Position numbers and translations under genes: made by a program. Positions 39,720 to 50,354 of a stretch of DNA of 64,000 bases are shown piece by piece (the stretch's first letter is position 1; the number at the start of each line of letters is the position of its first letter). Below the pieces are notes generated by a model that made no database searches, was not told where the DNA came from, and saw nothing but the letters and a program-made list of their open reading frames with translations. The DNA comes from an uncultured Gilliamella sp. (lineage in GTDB: Bacteria > Pseudomonadota > Gammaproteobacteria > Enterobacterales > Orbaceae), in NCBI GenBank assembly GCA_946477995.1, contig CAMLAI010000002.1, forward strand, positions 1 through 64,000. The letters run 5' to 3'.

Positions 39720-41021
39720 CTAAGCTACTTGTTGATTCATTAATTCAGAAAATGAGTAATTTTTATCTGTTACTTTAGCGCTAGCTAATAATAAATCAAC
39801 AACTTGATCTTCTAATGCTACAGAACGAAGATTATCCATAGCTTTTTTATCTTTATGATAATATTCTATGACTTCTTTTGGATCTTCATAAGCTGTTGCA
39901 ATTTCATCAATTAATGATTTCACTCGTGTTTCATCAGCTTTAAGTTTATTACTTTCAATGATTTCACCAAATAGTAATCCCACCGATACGCGACGTTTCG
40001 CTTCTGCTTCAAAAAGTTCTTTAGGTAATTCCATTGCTTGTTTCACATTACCACCAAAGCGAGAGACTGCTTGTTGGCGTAATACATCAATTTCGCGCTC
40101 AATTAAGGCATTAGGAACATCAATTTCATTATTTTTAACTAAACCATCAATGACTTGAGCTTTTATTTTGTTACGAATAGTTGCATTAAGCTCACGTAAC
40201 ATATTTTTACGCACTTCTGCACGTAAACTTTCAACAGTACCATCAGCAATACCAAATCGTTTGATAACGTCTTTATTTAATTCAGGTAGTTCTAGCTCTT
40301 CAACTTTGTTTAAGGTCGCAGCAAAAACAGCCGGTTTACCTTTTAAGTTTTCAGCATGATAGTCTTGAGGGAAAGTGACGTTAATATCAAATTTATCACC
40401 AGCTTTATGACCAACAATTGCATCTTCAAAGCCAGGAATCATACGGCCTTGACCTAAAACTAGAGTAAAATTATCCGCTTTTCCACCTTCAAATTCACTA
40501 CCATCAACTTGACCAACAAAATCTAAAGTAACGCGATTTTGTTCTTGTGCAGATTGATCTACCTCTTTCCAAGTGCCTTGTTGTTTACGTAAAGTCTCGA
40601 TCATTGTATCAATATCAGCATCATTTACTTCAGCGACAGGTTTTTCAACTTCAATTTTATCTAAATCTTTAATTTTAACATCCGGATAAACTTCAAATTC
40701 AACCGTATAAGTATAATCTTGTCCTTCTTTAAACTGAGTAGGAGAATAAGTTGGTGCGCCAGCTGGATTGATTTTTTCTTGAATAATTGCATCAACAAAA
40801 TTTCGTTGCATTAAATCACTTAATGCATCTTGTAAAATAGAAGCCCCATAACGCTGCTCAACAATTTTTAAAGGTACTTTTCCTTTACGAAAGCCATCAA
40901 TACGTACTTTTTTTGCAGTATTAATGAGTTCTTTATCAACCGCTTTTTTAATGTCTTCTGCTTTAATTGTAATTGATAAACGTCGACCTAAACCTTGTGT
41001 TGTTTCTACCGAAACTTGCAT
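39720..41021 (-). CDS. tig: Trigger factor (ribosome-bound chaperone)
   Basis: Trigger factor binds the ribosome exit tunnel and shields nascent chains. The ribosome-binding signature GFRKGKVP lies in the N-terminal domain. The FKBP-type isomerase domain ([24 protein letters not shown]) and the long helical C-terminal domain follow. ATG 41021 ([15 protein letters not shown], 433 aa; E. coli 432) has GAGGT about 6 nt upstream, whereas the track's ATG 41027 directly abuts it. The order tig-clpP-clpX-lon is conserved. bolA, usually upstream, is replaced here by lpxD. Confidence 0.97.
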   Translation of the reverse strand: MQVSVETTQGLGRRLSITIKAEDIKKAVDKELINTAKKVRIDGFRKGKVPLKIVEQRYGASILQDALSDLMQRNFVDAIIQEKINPAGAPTYSPTQFKEGQDYTYTVEFEVYPDVKIKDLDKIEVEKPVAEVNDADIDTMIETLRKQQGTWKEVDQSAQEQNRVTLDFVGQVDGSEFEGGKADNFTLVLGQGRMIPGFEDAIVGHKAGDKFDINVTFPQDYHAENLKGKPAVFAATLNKVEELELPELNKDVIKRFGIADGTVESLRAEVRKNMLRELNATIRNKIKAQVIDGLVKNNEIDVPNALIEREIDVLRQQAVSRFGGNVKQAMELPKELFEAEAKRRVSVGLLFGEIIESNKLKADETRVKSLIDEIATAYEDPKEVIEYYHKDKKAMDNLRSVALEDQVVDLLLASAKVTDKNYSFSELMNQQVA

Positions 41022-41109
41022 CTTCATACCTCAAAATTATTAAATAATATCTGCTCAAAATTAGTTTAACTTAATAATTGAGCTAAAAAAATTGATAAAA
41101 TAGGCAAGC

Positions 41110-41138
41110 ATTATACCGACCGTAATCGCCTACGTCGA
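41110..41138 (-). promoter_or_regulatory. Candidate tig promoter at the end of lpxD
   Basis: On the minus strand a perfect TATAAT (plus 41110-41115) has TCGACG 17 nt upstream (plus 41133-41138), the latter lying in the last codons of lpxD. This would start the tig-clpPX transcript independently of the envelope genes upstream. Confidence 0.45.
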
Positions 41139-42158
41139 GACATTTAATAGTTTCTTCTCAAGCGCTTTCAAACGTTTATTCATTTCATCAATATGTAATA
41201 CCAATGAAGCGGTTTTTCGCCATACTTTATTTTCTTGTAATGGGATCCCTGATGAGTAAACGCCAGGCTCTTTAATAGGGCGCATAACCATTCCCATTCC
41301 TGTTACGGTAACTTGATCACATATTTCCATATGCCCGTTAATGACGCTCGCTCCACCAATCATACAGTGACGACCAATAGTTAAACTTCCCGCCATAATA
41401 ACGCCACCAGCGACCGCAGTATGATCACCGATTACATCATTATGCGCAATTTGGCATTGGTTATCGATAATCACGCCATCACCAATTACTGTATCATCGA
41501 GTGCACCACGATCAATTGTTGTTGAAGCACCAATTTCTACATTGTTACCAATGATAACCCGACCTAATTGTGGGATTTTAATCCATTTACCGCGATCATT
41601 AGCGTATCCAAATCCATCTGCACCAATGACGGTACCGGATTGAATTAAACAATTATCACCAATTATACAATTATGATATACAGAGATATTAGCCCATAAT
41701 TTTGTCCCTGAGCCAATCGTCGTATTTTTTCCTATAAAACAACCAGGACCAATAATGCAATTATCACCAAGTACAACACCACTTTCGATAACAGCATTTG
41801 CACCAATCGAAATATTAGTACCTAATTTTGCTGTTGGATCTATTACAGCAGTCGTTGCTATACCTTCAGCGGGTACAGGTGTACTGTCAAGTAACTGAGC
41901 TAATTTTGCATAAGCGAGATAGGGATTTTTGACAATTAGAGCAGCACCCTTCCAATATTCAAGACTATCCTCTGTCATCACAACAGCAGAAGCTTTACAT
42001 TCTAATAAGTTACTTTGCAATTTTTTATCAGACAAAAAAGTAATTTGTCCTGATTTTGCACTTTGCATTGAAGCAATACCGGTGATGGATAATTCACCAT
42101 CACCATGTAACTTCGCATCAAGCTGTTGAGCTAGTTGTTTTAAACAAAAAGCTGACAT
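41130..42158 (-). CDS. lpxD: UDP-3-O-acylglucosamine N-acyltransferase
   Basis: LpxD adds the second, N-linked hydroxyacyl chain in lipid A synthesis. It has 342 aa. An N-terminal uridine-binding domain ([11 protein letters not shown]) precedes a left-handed beta helix of hexapeptide repeats (for example [20 protein letters not shown]). The catalytic His is in [12 protein letters not shown] helical C-terminal tail closes the protein. Its ATG overlaps the skp stop by 1 nt (TAATG). fabZ-lpxA-lpxB, which follow lpxD in most relatives, are not here; tig follows instead. Confidence 0.97.
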   Translation of the reverse strand: MSAFCLKQLAQQLDAKLHGDGELSITGIASMQSAKSGQITFLSDKKLQSNLLECKASAVVMTEDSLEYWKGAALIVKNPYLAYAKLAQLLDSTPVPAEGIATTAVIDPTAKLGTNISIGANAVIESGVVLGDNCIIGPGCFIGKNTTIGSGTKLWANISVYHNCIIGDNCLIQSGTVIGADGFGYANDRGKWIKIPQLGRVIIGNNVEIGASTTIDRGALDDTVIGDGVIIDNQCQIAHNDVIGDHTAVAGGVIMAGSLTIGRHCMIGGASVINGHMEICDQVTVTGMGMVMRPIKEPGVYSSGIPLQENKVWRKTASLVLHIDEMNKRLKALEKKLLNVST

Positions 42159-42646
42159 TATTTACTAACCTTTTCCAATACTTTATTTGTGATATCTACA
42201 GCATCTGATGCTGATAATGTCGCTTCAGCTTTTAAAATGATATCGTACTTTTCAGTAGTAACAATGTCTTTAACCGCTTCTTGAATTTTAGTTAATAATT
42301 TGCCGGCTTCTTCTGTTTCACGTTTACGATAATCAGCTGAAAATGCTTTAGCTTTGTTTTCAAAATCAGAAATTGTTTTGTTTAATTTAGTTTTTTCAGA
42401 AGCAGATAAAGTCAGACCATCTTTTTTGAGACGAGCAGCAGCATCTCCTGCTTTCTTTTCTTCGTCTTGCAGAGATTTAGCTCTTGCTTCAAATTCCTTA
42501 TCTAATGCTTTACCTACTGTTTCTCGTTGTGGCATTTTTTGTAAAACTGACATAACATCAACCACACCAATTTTCACTTCTGCATTTGCCATACCTGTAA
42601 ACAATAATGCAGCACTTATACCTAGAACTGAAATAATTTTTTTCAC
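42158..42646 (-). CDS. skp: Periplasmic chaperone Skp (OmpH)
   Basis: Skp is a trimeric jellyfish-shaped chaperone that holds unfolded outer-membrane proteins for BamA. It has a signal peptide (cleavage after ANA), [18 protein letters not shown] at the mature start, and a long Lys/Glu/Ala-rich coiled coil. The track begins at GTG 42655 inside the Shine-Dalgarno AGGTGA; GTG 42646 ([16 protein letters not shown], 162 aa), 5 nt after it, is the likely start. It lies between bamA and lpxD, the usual order. Confidence 0.95.
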   Translation of the reverse strand: MKKIISVLGISAALLFTGMANAEVKIGVVDVMSVLQKMPQRETVGKALDKEFEARAKSLQDEEKKAGDAAARLKKDGLTLSASEKTKLNKTISDFENKAKAFSADYRKRETEEAGKLLTKIQEAVKDIVTTEKYDIILKAEATLSASDAVDITNKVLEKVSK

Positions 42647-42685
42647 TTTTATCACCTATGTCTATTTATTAATTTTGACATGGCA

Positions 42686-45109
42686 TTACCATGTCGATCC
42701 TATATTAAACTGGAACTGTTGAGCCGAGTCTCCATTATATTTTTTAAACGGCTGTGCATAAGAAAAGACTAATGGTCCTAAAGGGGACATCCATTGCACA
42801 GCTAAACCTGCTGACATTCTTATATCAGATGGAGAGCTATAATCCGGAATATTATGTCCTTTAAAGTCCCATTCGGTATCCCATACTGTACCAGCATCAA
42901 AAAATACAGAGGTACGAACATTATCTACATATTTTTCACCAATGAATGGTGTTGGCACTATTAATTCAGTACTAGCAAAAGCAATAGCATTACCACCAAC
43001 CGCATCTTTAGACCTTGTACATGTACTTGTATCATCTAAACCACTACAGCCTTTACTGTTATTGAAATATACAGCCTTAGGACCAACGGTATTTGATTTA
43101 AAACCACGAAGTACTGTTGAACCACCAGCATAGAAGTTCTCATAAAATGGTAATTCTTTACCGCCAAGACCATTACCATAACCTAAACGGCCACGAGTTA
43201 AAAAGACCCAATGATGTTCAGAATCAAATGGTAAATAATACGATGCATCAGTAACTAGCTTGTAAAAACGGTTATCAAATACTGGTGCAGAAATTTTAGC
43301 ATTAGAGGTTATTTTTAAACCATCAGTCGGGAAGAAACCACGATCTAACGAATTATAAGTCCAATATGCATTTAATAATAAGTCATTGGTATCAAACGAT
43401 ATAGAGTGTTTATCTTTTGTTTTTTCGCCCATTTTATCAAAATATCGCCACATACCATATTGGGCTTTCATATCTGATAGCTTATGATTTGCGTATTCGG
43501 TACCAAAACGAACAAAATTATTCTCACTAATTGGAAAACCTAAATTAGCTGAGGCTCCCCATGTTTTACTCGAATATTCTGATTCATCTTTATCATCATC
43601 AGCTTTATAAGTATTATAATAAATACTTCCACCTAAACTGACACCATCCACCGTAAAATACGGGTCAACAATTGAGATAGATGCAGTTTTGTCAGTATCT
43701 GTAGTATTCACATCAAACGATACACTGTTACCTGTACCTAACCAGTTATCTTGTGAAATACCAGCATTGAAACTTATTCCACTATCTGAGCCAATACCAA
43801 CACCAAATTTAATACTACCCGTATTGCGTTCACTCACTTTATAAATGATATCAACTTGATCATCAACGCCCGGAACACGTTCAGTGTTGGCTTCGACTGT
43901 ATCAAAAAAGCCAAGTCGATTTAATCGATCTTTACCTAGTTCCACCAAACCGTTACTTAACCAAGCCCCTTCCATTTGACGAAGTTCACGACGAACAACA
44001 CTCTCACTAGTAACAGTGTTACCAACGATTTTAATATTACGAACATAATAACGTTGGCCTACATCAACCATGACAGTTAATTTGACCTGATGGTTGGCAT
44101 CATCCATCTCTGGTTGGATAGCCACTCGAGGATAGGCATAACCAAAATTAGCAAGTAAACGTTTAATATTATCTTCAACATCGGTAATTTTTTTGCCGTT
44201 ATACAGCTCACCAATTGTTACGTTTTCTTTTGCTATTTTAGCAATAGCATCTTTATGACCAGCGAAATTGCCTTTAAAATCAAGGCCTGATAGTTTGTAC
44301 TGCTCACCTTCATGAATATTAATGGTGACGTAAATGCCTTTTTTATCTGGCGTTAAACTTACTTGAGTTGATTCAATATTAAATCGAGCATATCCACGAT
44401 TGAGGTAAAAACTTTGTAATTCATCTAGATCGTTAGCTAATTTTTGTTTTTGATATTTACGATCACCAAGCATATTCCACCAAGGAACTTCATCTCGCAA
44501 AGAAAAACGGGCAATAAGCTCTTCAGAAGAAAAAGCTTTCGCACCGACAATATTGATTTGATCGATTAATGCGGATTTTCCTTCTGCAATAACTAATTTC
44601 AGATCAACACGATTTCGAGATAATGGTGTAACAACAGCTTTGATTTTTGCGTTATATTTACCGACACTATAATAAAAATCTTCTAGCCCTTTTTCTATTC
44701 CTGAAAGCATTGTACGATCCAACGCTTCACCTTCTCGAATTCCAGAACTATCTAAATTCTTTTTTAACATGTCATCTTTGACTGATTTATTACCAGAAAA
44801 AGTAATACTTGCAATAGTTGGCCGTTCTTGAACATGAACAATTAATCGATCACCATCACGAGAAACACTAATGTTTTCAAAATTGCCACTCGCATAAAGT
44901 GATTTGATGATACGCCCTAGATCGGCCTCATTCACATAATCGCCAACTTGAACAGGCATTTCAAGCAATGCCGCTCCCGGAGTAACCCGTTGTAATCCTT
45001 CGAATTTAATATCCTTTACCACAAAATCATCAACACAAAATGCGTTAGAACTGTATACCGCTGTGGTACTAAACAGCAAAGATGCTATAAGTAATTTATT
45101 TATTTTCAT
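42686..45109 (-). CDS. bamA: Outer membrane protein assembly factor BamA
   Basis: BamA is the central barrel of the BAM complex, which inserts beta-barrel proteins into the outer membrane. It has 807 aa, a signal peptide (to about 23), five POTRA domains (about 25-425; for example [21 protein letters not shown]), and a 16-strand barrel with conserved GGSTVLRGF in loop 6 and the C-terminal FQFNIGSTW. It is followed by its chaperone skp and preceded by rseP, as in E. coli. Confidence 0.98.
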   Translation of the reverse strand: MKINKLLIASLLFSTTAVYSSNAFCVDDFVVKDIKFEGLQRVTPGAALLEMPVQVGDYVNEADLGRIIKSLYASGNFENISVSRDGDRLIVHVQERPTIASITFSGNKSVKDDMLKKNLDSSGIREGEALDRTMLSGIEKGLEDFYYSVGKYNAKIKAVVTPLSRNRVDLKLVIAEGKSALIDQINIVGAKAFSSEELIARFSLRDEVPWWNMLGDRKYQKQKLANDLDELQSFYLNRGYARFNIESTQVSLTPDKKGIYVTINIHEGEQYKLSGLDFKGNFAGHKDAIAKIAKENVTIGELYNGKKITDVEDNIKRLLANFGYAYPRVAIQPEMDDANHQVKLTVMVDVGQRYYVRNIKIVGNTVTSESVVRRELRQMEGAWLSNGLVELGKDRLNRLGFFDTVEANTERVPGVDDQVDIIYKVSERNTGSIKFGVGIGSDSGISFNAGISQDNWLGTGNSVSFDVNTTDTDKTASISIVDPYFTVDGVSLGGSIYYNTYKADDDKDESEYSSKTWGASANLGFPISENNFVRFGTEYANHKLSDMKAQYGMWRYFDKMGEKTKDKHSISFDTNDLLLNAYWTYNSLDRGFFPTDGLKITSNAKISAPVFDNRFYKLVTDASYYLPFDSEHHWVFLTRGRLGYGNGLGGKELPFYENFYAGGSTVLRGFKSNTVGPKAVYFNNSKGCSGLDDTSTCTRSKDAVGGNAIAFASTELIVPTPFIGEKYVDNVRTSVFFDAGTVWDTEWDFKGHNIPDYSSPSDIRMSAGLAVQWMSPLGPLVFSYAQPFKKYNGDSAQQFQFNIGSTW

Positions 45110-45134
45110 TGTAAATGTTTATAACCTCATCCCA

Positions 45135-46451
45135 TCACAATCGTAAAACATCATTAAATAGTGCAATTCCCATTATTACCATTAATAATAAAAACCCTAT
45201 ACGAAATAATCGTTCCTGAGTTATATTAGATAAAGCTTTTCCCTTAATCTTTTCACATAATAATAAGACAAGGTGACCGCCATCTAGCATTGGTAATGGA
45301 ACAAGATTGATAACCCCCAAACTTATACTGATAAAAGCAAGAAAGTATAAGTAAGGTGTGAAACCATAACTTGCTGTTTGCCCTGCGCTTTTTGCTATCG
45401 TTATTGGTCCAGATAAATGCTTAAGCCCAATAACACCTGTCACTAGCTGATAAAGTGAACCTACAGTTAATTTTGTTGTTAATACTGTTTGCTCAATGCC
45501 TTTACCTAATCCTTCAAAAAAACCATACTGCTTAACTACTGCGTTTGAAGAAGGATATAAACCCGCTACACCTTCTCCATTTTTTTGAATGGTCGGTGTA
45601 AGAAGCAGTTCAACATCATGATTCTTCCGTTCGACCTTCAATGTTAGTTTATTTGCTTTTTTTATCTCAGCTGAAAAATCATCCCAATTAGTATAAAGTT
45701 TATTATTATAACTGATAATTTTATCACCAATTTGTAATCCTGCTTTTTCTGCTGCAGATTCTGGCACAATTTTACTCACAATTGGATAAATTTCCAACGC
45801 TTTAGGAATAAAACCAAATGTTGTAATTGCTGATTCTTTCTCTACATCAAATCGCCAATGGCTAATATCGACAGTTTTTCTAATTTCGTCTGTACTATTT
45901 TTGGTTGATACTAAGTAAGTTAAAGACACATTATGTTGCCCCATAACCGACATCAGAGCTAGATTTACATCATTCCAACTGTCTATCTGAATATCATTTA
46001 CTTTTTTCAACTCTGCATCGACCGGTAGATTTATTGTCGATGCTGGCGTATTGGGTATCGTTTCTTTAATTTTGACAGGATAAACTGTCACACCAAGTAA
46101 AAAAATACCCCAATAAATTACTGCCGCTAGAACAAAATTAGCTATAGGACCTGCAAATACGATTGCAGCTCTTTGCCATAGTTTTTTATTATCAAAAGCC
46201 GAGCTTTTATCAATGGTTGCTAATTCTTTCGATCTTCCATCTAGCATTCTAACATAACCACCAAGAGGAATCATAGCAATAACAAATTCAGTTCCACTTG
46301 AAAATTTATGCGACCATATTTTTTTTCCAAATCCAATGGAAAAACATTCAACACGAACTCCACATAAACGAGCTACAAAAAAGTGGCCGAATTCATGTAT
46401 AGTCACTAATATACTGATAGTAATGATAAATAACAACAGTGACCAAAGCAA
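45135..46451 (-). CDS. rseP: Site-2 protease RseP
   Basis: RseP cuts anti-sigma factor RseA within the membrane to release sigma-E, and also clears signal peptides. The zinc site HEFGH lies at about residues 18-22 and the LDGGH motif near 390. Tandem PDZ domains lie between (for example PESAAEKAGLQIGDKIISYN). It has 438 aa and four membrane helices. The start is a TTG (46451) with AAGG about 9 nt upstream; an in-frame TAG two codons before leaves no ATG or GTG option. It follows cdsA by 14 nt. Confidence 0.96.
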   Translation of the reverse strand: MLWSLLLFIITISILVTIHEFGHFFVARLCGVRVECFSIGFGKKIWSHKFSSGTEFVIAMIPLGGYVRMLDGRSKELATIDKSSAFDNKKLWQRAAIVFAGPIANFVLAAVIYWGIFLLGVTVYPVKIKETIPNTPASTINLPVDAELKKVNDIQIDSWNDVNLALMSVMGQHNVSLTYLVSTKNSTDEIRKTVDISHWRFDVEKESAITTFGFIPKALEIYPIVSKIVPESAAEKAGLQIGDKIISYNNKLYTNWDDFSAEIKKANKLTLKVERKNHDVELLLTPTIQKNGEGVAGLYPSSNAVVKQYGFFEGLGKGIEQTVLTTKLTVGSLYQLVTGVIGLKHLSGPITIAKSAGQTASYGFTPYLYFLAFISISLGVINLVPLPMLDGGHLVLLLCEKIKGKALSNITQERLFRIGFLLLMVIMGIALFNDVLRL

Positions 46452-46465
46452 AATCTATAACCTTT

Positions 46466-47308
46466 TTATAGTAAATGCAAAGATAATACAGTAAAAATAG
46501 GCACCGCAGCTGTTAAACTATCTATTCGATCTAAAAGACCACCATGACCAGGTATCAGATTGCCACTATCTTTTATACCTGCTTCTCGTTTAAACATACT
46601 TTCAGTGAGATCACCTAATACTGAAACCAAAATTGCCAATAATGAACTAATAAAAAATACATTAAATTTAATATTAATAAGATTCGAAAAATAAGCAAGA
46701 ACACTAATAACCACTGCCAGACTTACTCCACCAATAAATCCTTCTACTGTTTTACCGGGTGAAACTTTTGGTGCCAATTTTCTTTTTCCAAAACTTCGTC
46801 CAGCAAAATATGCGCCTGTATCGGTAGCCCATACAAGAACAAATACATATAACAACAAAGTCGCTCCTGTATAACAATTTGAACTATAATTGACCGACCT
46901 TAACCCCACCATACCAAGGAAAAAAGGCACTAATGTAAAAAAAGCAAACAGTAATTTTAATGTAATTGAATTGAACCAATAATGTGCAGTTTTGGGATAA
47001 GTCATAACTAAAATCAGTGCAATTAACCACCAAATAATGGATAATGATAATATTACGCTATAGAGTGTTATTTTTAATTCAATTGGAATTGGAATAAAAT
47101 AAAGTACAGCCAATATCACTACCATTAGAAGAGCAAATAACAATTTATTTTGTTGGTTAGTAATATGTAAGAATTGAGCCCACTCCCATGCAGCGATACC
47201 ACCAATTATCATCATAATAACAACAAAAACGGATAATGGAGCAAAAAAAAGTATAATTAACACAAGTGGAATGAGCGCAATTGCAGCCAATAATCGTTGA
47301 ATTAACAT
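46466..47308 (-). CDS. cdsA: Phosphatidate cytidylyltransferase
   Basis: CdsA makes CDP-diacylglycerol, the precursor of all major phospholipids. It is a 280-aa polytopic protein. The signature SFGKRKLAPKVSPGKTVEGFIGG and the C-terminal SVLGDLTESMFKREAGIKDSGNLIPGHGGLLDRIDS are diagnostic. Its ATG overlaps the uppS stop by 7 nt. Confidence 0.97.
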   Translation of the reverse strand: MLIQRLLAAIALIPLVLIILFFAPLSVFVVIMMIIGGIAAWEWAQFLHITNQQNKLLFALLMVVILAVLYFIPIPIELKITLYSVILSLSIIWWLIALILVMTYPKTAHYWFNSITLKLLFAFFTLVPFFLGMVGLRSVNYSSNCYTGATLLLYVFVLVWATDTGAYFAGRSFGKRKLAPKVSPGKTVEGFIGGVSLAVVISVLAYFSNLINIKFNVFFISSLLAILVSVLGDLTESMFKREAGIKDSGNLIPGHGGLLDRIDSLTAAVPIFTVLSLHLL

Positions 47309-48033
47309 GAATGTTCCTCTGCTTGAATACCACCAAAACGTCGTTCTCGGGTATTAAAAACATCAATTGCTTTATCAAATAAAGCTTGATCAAAATCCGG
47401 CCATAAAACATCAGTAAAATAAAATTCTGAATATGCTATTTGCCATAACAAAAAATTACTAATTCGATACTCACCGCCAGTGCGAATAACGAGATCGACA
47501 TCGGGTAATTCGTTCATACTTATTTGTGAAGCAAAGTATGTTTCGGTAATATCATCTAAAGTGATTTTTCCATCTAAAACATGTTTAACCATTTTTTTCG
47601 TTGATTGAATAATATCCCATCGCCCACCATAATTAGCTGCAATATTCAATACTAACCCAGAATTGTCTTTTGTTAGTTGTTCCGCTTTAATGATCATAGT
47701 TTGCAATCGTTCATTAAATTGCGAAATATCACCAATAATATTTAACTTCACATTATTATTATGCAGACTTTTCATTTCACGATTTAACGCGTAAATAAAA
47801 AGTGAAAGTAATGCTGAAACTTCATTTTGAGGACGCTTCCAATTTTCACTACTAAATGCATATAAAGTCAAAGCTCTAACACCTAAGGTTGATGCATAAC
47901 TGACAATTTTACGAACAGCTTTTAAACCAGCCCTATGCCCAACTGCACGTAATTGATCTCGTTGCTGAGCCCAACGACCATTGCCGTCCATAATAATTGC
48001 TACATGATTGGGAATAGATCTTTGTTGAATCAT
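47302..48033 (-). CDS. uppS: Undecaprenyl diphosphate synthase
   Basis: UppS (IspU) makes the C55 lipid carrier for peptidoglycan and O-antigen. Motifs are HVAIIMDGNGRWAQQR, YAFSSENWKRP, GDISQFNERL, NYGGRWDI and IRTGGEYRISNFLLWQIAYSEFYF. The track starts at a TTG; ATG 48033 (MIQQRSIPNHVA, 243 aa) fits the family better. dxr, frr and pyrH, upstream of it in E. coli, are missing; crp stands there instead. Confidence 0.96.
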   Translation of the reverse strand: MIQQRSIPNHVAIIMDGNGRWAQQRDQLRAVGHRAGLKAVRKIVSYASTLGVRALTLYAFSSENWKRPQNEVSALLSLFIYALNREMKSLHNNNVKLNIIGDISQFNERLQTMIIKAEQLTKDNSGLVLNIAANYGGRWDIIQSTKKMVKHVLDGKITLDDITETYFASQISMNELPDVDLVIRTGGEYRISNFLLWQIAYSEFYFTDVLWPDFDQALFDKAIDVFNTRERRFGGIQAEEHSC

Positions 48034-48095
48034 GAGACATGCCAATCCATATATAGCTTTTTATAAATGTTTTGATCAAATATAGCCATCATCAA

Positions 48096-48725
48096 TTAAC
48101 GGGTTCCATAAACCACAATGGTTTTACCATGTGCCGATATTAAATGTTGGTCTTCTAGCATTTTTAAAATTCGACCAACAGTTTCACGTGAACAGCCAAC
48201 AATTTGACCTATTTCTTGACGGGTAATTTTGATTTGCATACCATCGGGATGAGTCATTGCATCGGGTTGTTTGGCTAGATTTAATAGCGTTTGAGCAATG
48301 CGACCGGCAACATCTAGAAAGGCTAAATTACTCACTTTTTCTGATGTTACTTGTAAACGGCTTGCCATTTGACTTGCAAGTCGCATTAAAATATCAGGAT
48401 TGACTTGAACAAGTTGCTTAAATTTTTTGTAAGAAATTTCGGCCACTTCACAACTTGTTTTAGCTTTAACCCAAGCGCTTCGTTCTGTACCTTCTTCAAA
48501 CAAACCTAATTCGCCCAAAAATTGATTTTGATTCAAATAAGATAAAATCATCTCATTGCCTTCATCATCTTTAATTAATACCGCAACAGAGCCTTTTACA
48601 ATGTAATAGAGAGTTTCTGCTTTTTCGCCTTGATGAATGAGAGTGCTTTTGGCGGGATACTTATGAATATGACAATGCGATAAAAACCATTCTAATGTTG
48701 TATCCGTGTGCTGTTTACCAATCAT
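48096..48725 (-). CDS. crp: cAMP receptor protein
   Basis: CRP is the global cAMP-dependent activator and repressor of carbon metabolism. It has 209 aa and is nearly identical to the E. coli protein through [20 protein letters not shown], the cAMP pocket [15 protein letters not shown] and the recognition helix [31 protein letters not shown]. The DNA-binding helix is unchanged, so the classic TGTGA-N6-TCACA sites should apply in this organism. It lies 62 nt upstream of uppS. Confidence 0.98.
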   Translation of the reverse strand: MIGKQHTDTTLEWFLSHCHIHKYPAKSTLIHQGEKAETLYYIVKGSVAVLIKDDEGNEMILSYLNQNQFLGELGLFEEGTERSAWVKAKTSCEVAEISYKKFKQLVQVNPDILMRLASQMASRLQVTSEKVSNLAFLDVAGRIAQTLLNLAKQPDAMTHPDGMQIKITRQEIGQIVGCSRETVGRILKMLEDQHLISAHGKTIVVYGTR

Positions 48726-48814
48726 TATTCCTTCCTCTCAATCCAATTTCCAATTTACACACTATAACAAAGTTGAGCGATAAATTATATACTAAGCTAT
48801 AAGGAATTTAGTGA

Positions 48815-49021
48815 TTATTTAACAAGCTTGATGTCGATCGTTTGGTGCAGTTCAGACCAAAAAATTGCCGCTTTTCCCGCAATCAATTGAGATTTAACAT
48901 TATCTACTTTTTCTATAAGTGATATTTCTTGCAAACCGTAATCCGTACCTTCACGTAACACAAAATATTCAATTAAATTATTCAGCGTATTTGAATCTAG
49001 TTCTTGCCAAGGAATGATCAT
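48815..49021 (-). CDS. yheU: UPF0270 protein YheU
   Basis: This is a 68-aa protein. [27 protein letters not shown] and [14 protein letters not shown] match E. coli YheU throughout. The function is unknown. In E. coli yheU also sits close to crp (yheU-prkB-yhfA-crp), so a shortened version of that neighbourhood is preserved here. Confidence 0.92.
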   Translation of the reverse strand: MIIPWQELDSNTLNNLIEYFVLREGTDYGLQEISLIEKVDNVKSQLIAGKAAIFWSELHQTIDIKLVK

Positions 49022-49106
49022 AATATTATCAAATAAGTGATTGTGATATTTATTCTATAATAGAAATAACATGCTATAAAGATAGTAACTAACAAAAAAC
49101 TAATAA

Positions 49107-49132
49107 AAAAACCACTCTTAAGAGTGGTTTTT
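49107..49132. terminator. Terminator of the sinI-like gene
   Basis: A 26-nt perfect palindrome AAAAACCACTCTTAAGAGTG... gives a 13-bp stem ending in a T-tract on either strand, 45 nt after the stop at 49177. Confidence 0.85.
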
Positions 49133-49176
49133 AATCTATTAAAAAACAGAACTATATTAATTCAATACGAATAATA

Positions 49177-50238
49177 TTATCTGTCTGTTGAAACTTTCAA
49201 CAAGTAACCTTGCGCACCAGCTTTGTATTTAGTGTTATAAAGCTCATTATTATTCTTGGTACCGTCTGAACTACCTAAATAGATTGTATCATCCGTACCT
49301 GTTGTAGTAGTGGTTCCGGTTAAAGCTTCAGTAGTTACAGCATCCTGATAATCAGCTGTCGCTGCTGGATCATTAGATAGCGTCCAAGTGTATGTATATG
49401 AAGATGTTTTCACTAACTCACCTGCATCAGGAAGGTTGTTCTTGTTTGTGTCATCCCATACTACAGCACCATATTTTTCGCCATATTTAGGTGTTGGAGC
49501 ATCGCCTGTCGCAGGTTTAACTGTATAGTTAACAGTTAAATCTAAATTACCATCAGTATTATATTTGAAAATACCAACTCTATAGTTATCATCGATGAAT
49601 GGACCTATACCAGGAGGAACATCACCAGGACCATGCTCGTCATCTGAAGGTTTTGTTGGCTGATTATTATCAACTTCAGGTGGCACTTTTGACCAGATAT
49701 CAGATACGTTCAACCATTTATTCGTATTTGGTAAACCAAATTCTGTCTGTTCTTGTAAAGTGAAACCAACTTGGTCAGCACCACTAAATTCACTATTGAT
49801 CTTGAATATAATTGTACCTTCAGACACACCATTTACATTTGGTCCTGCTGTTGATGTTAAACCTTCAAGTACATTGATTTTTTTCCAATCACCATAGTTA
49901 CCAGTAGCATCTTTTTGTCTTACGAAAAAAGTAACTGTTGCTTGAATGTTTTTATTATCAACATCACCATCTTTATCTTTCAAATTATATGAAATTTTAA
50001 AATAGTTACCAATTTTAACCGGATCTTTATCTCCAATTGGTGTTAGACCTGCGGCATCAGTTGTAATTGTTAAGGACACAGTATGATCTACATCCCCACT
50101 TTTCTTTGAAAGTATTGGCGCATTACCATGAATTGGCGCTACTGTCTCCGTTGTTAGTACAGCAGCAAATGCGCTACTTGAAGCATAACCAGCTAATAAT
50201 AAGCCGAATGCGACTTTTTTTAACGTTAAATTTTTCAT
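49177..50238 (-). CDS. SinI-like autotransporter-associated secreted protein
   Basis: This is a 353-aa exported protein with signal peptide MKNLTLKKVAFGLLLAGYAS (cleavage after AFA). The mature part has no membrane helix, is rich in Thr, Asp and Gly, and contains no cysteine. An acidic loop VWDDTNKNNLPDAGE looks like a Ca2+-binding D-x-N-x-N turn, followed by a Tyr/Thr strand-rich segment. The two halves are joined by a Pro/Asp linker (about 190-215). It lies 116 nt downstream of the inverse autotransporter. Its size and position match the partner proteins (SinI, ZirS/ZirU type) made next to SinH/ZirT barrels in enterobacteria. AGGAAG precedes the ATG. The family name is from memory of such pairs; the exact fold is not established. 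Confidence 0.6.
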   Translation of the reverse strand: MKNLTLKKVAFGLLLAGYASSSAFAAVLTTETVAPIHGNAPILSKKSGDVDHTVSLTITTDAAGLTPIGDKDPVKIGNYFKISYNLKDKDGDVDNKNIQATVTFFVRQKDATGNYGDWKKINVLEGLTSTAGPNVNGVSEGTIIFKINSEFSGADQVGFTLQEQTEFGLPNTNKWLNVSDIWSKVPPEVDNNQPTKPSDDEHGPGDVPPGIGPFIDDNYRVGIFKYNTDGNLDLTVNYTVKPATGDAPTPKYGEKYGAVVWDDTNKNNLPDAGELVKTSSYTYTWTLSNDPAATADYQDAVTTEALTGTTTTTGTDDTIYLGSSDGTKNNNELYNTKYKAGAQGYLLKVSTDR

Positions 50239-50354
50239 GTTTAACTTCCTATTTTATTTCTAAATTAACATGTTGTATTTATATAAATACACCACTTTGG
50301 TTGGTGTTCCCAGTAATAGGCTGCCGATTAACTTCGACAACCTAAAATCTATTA

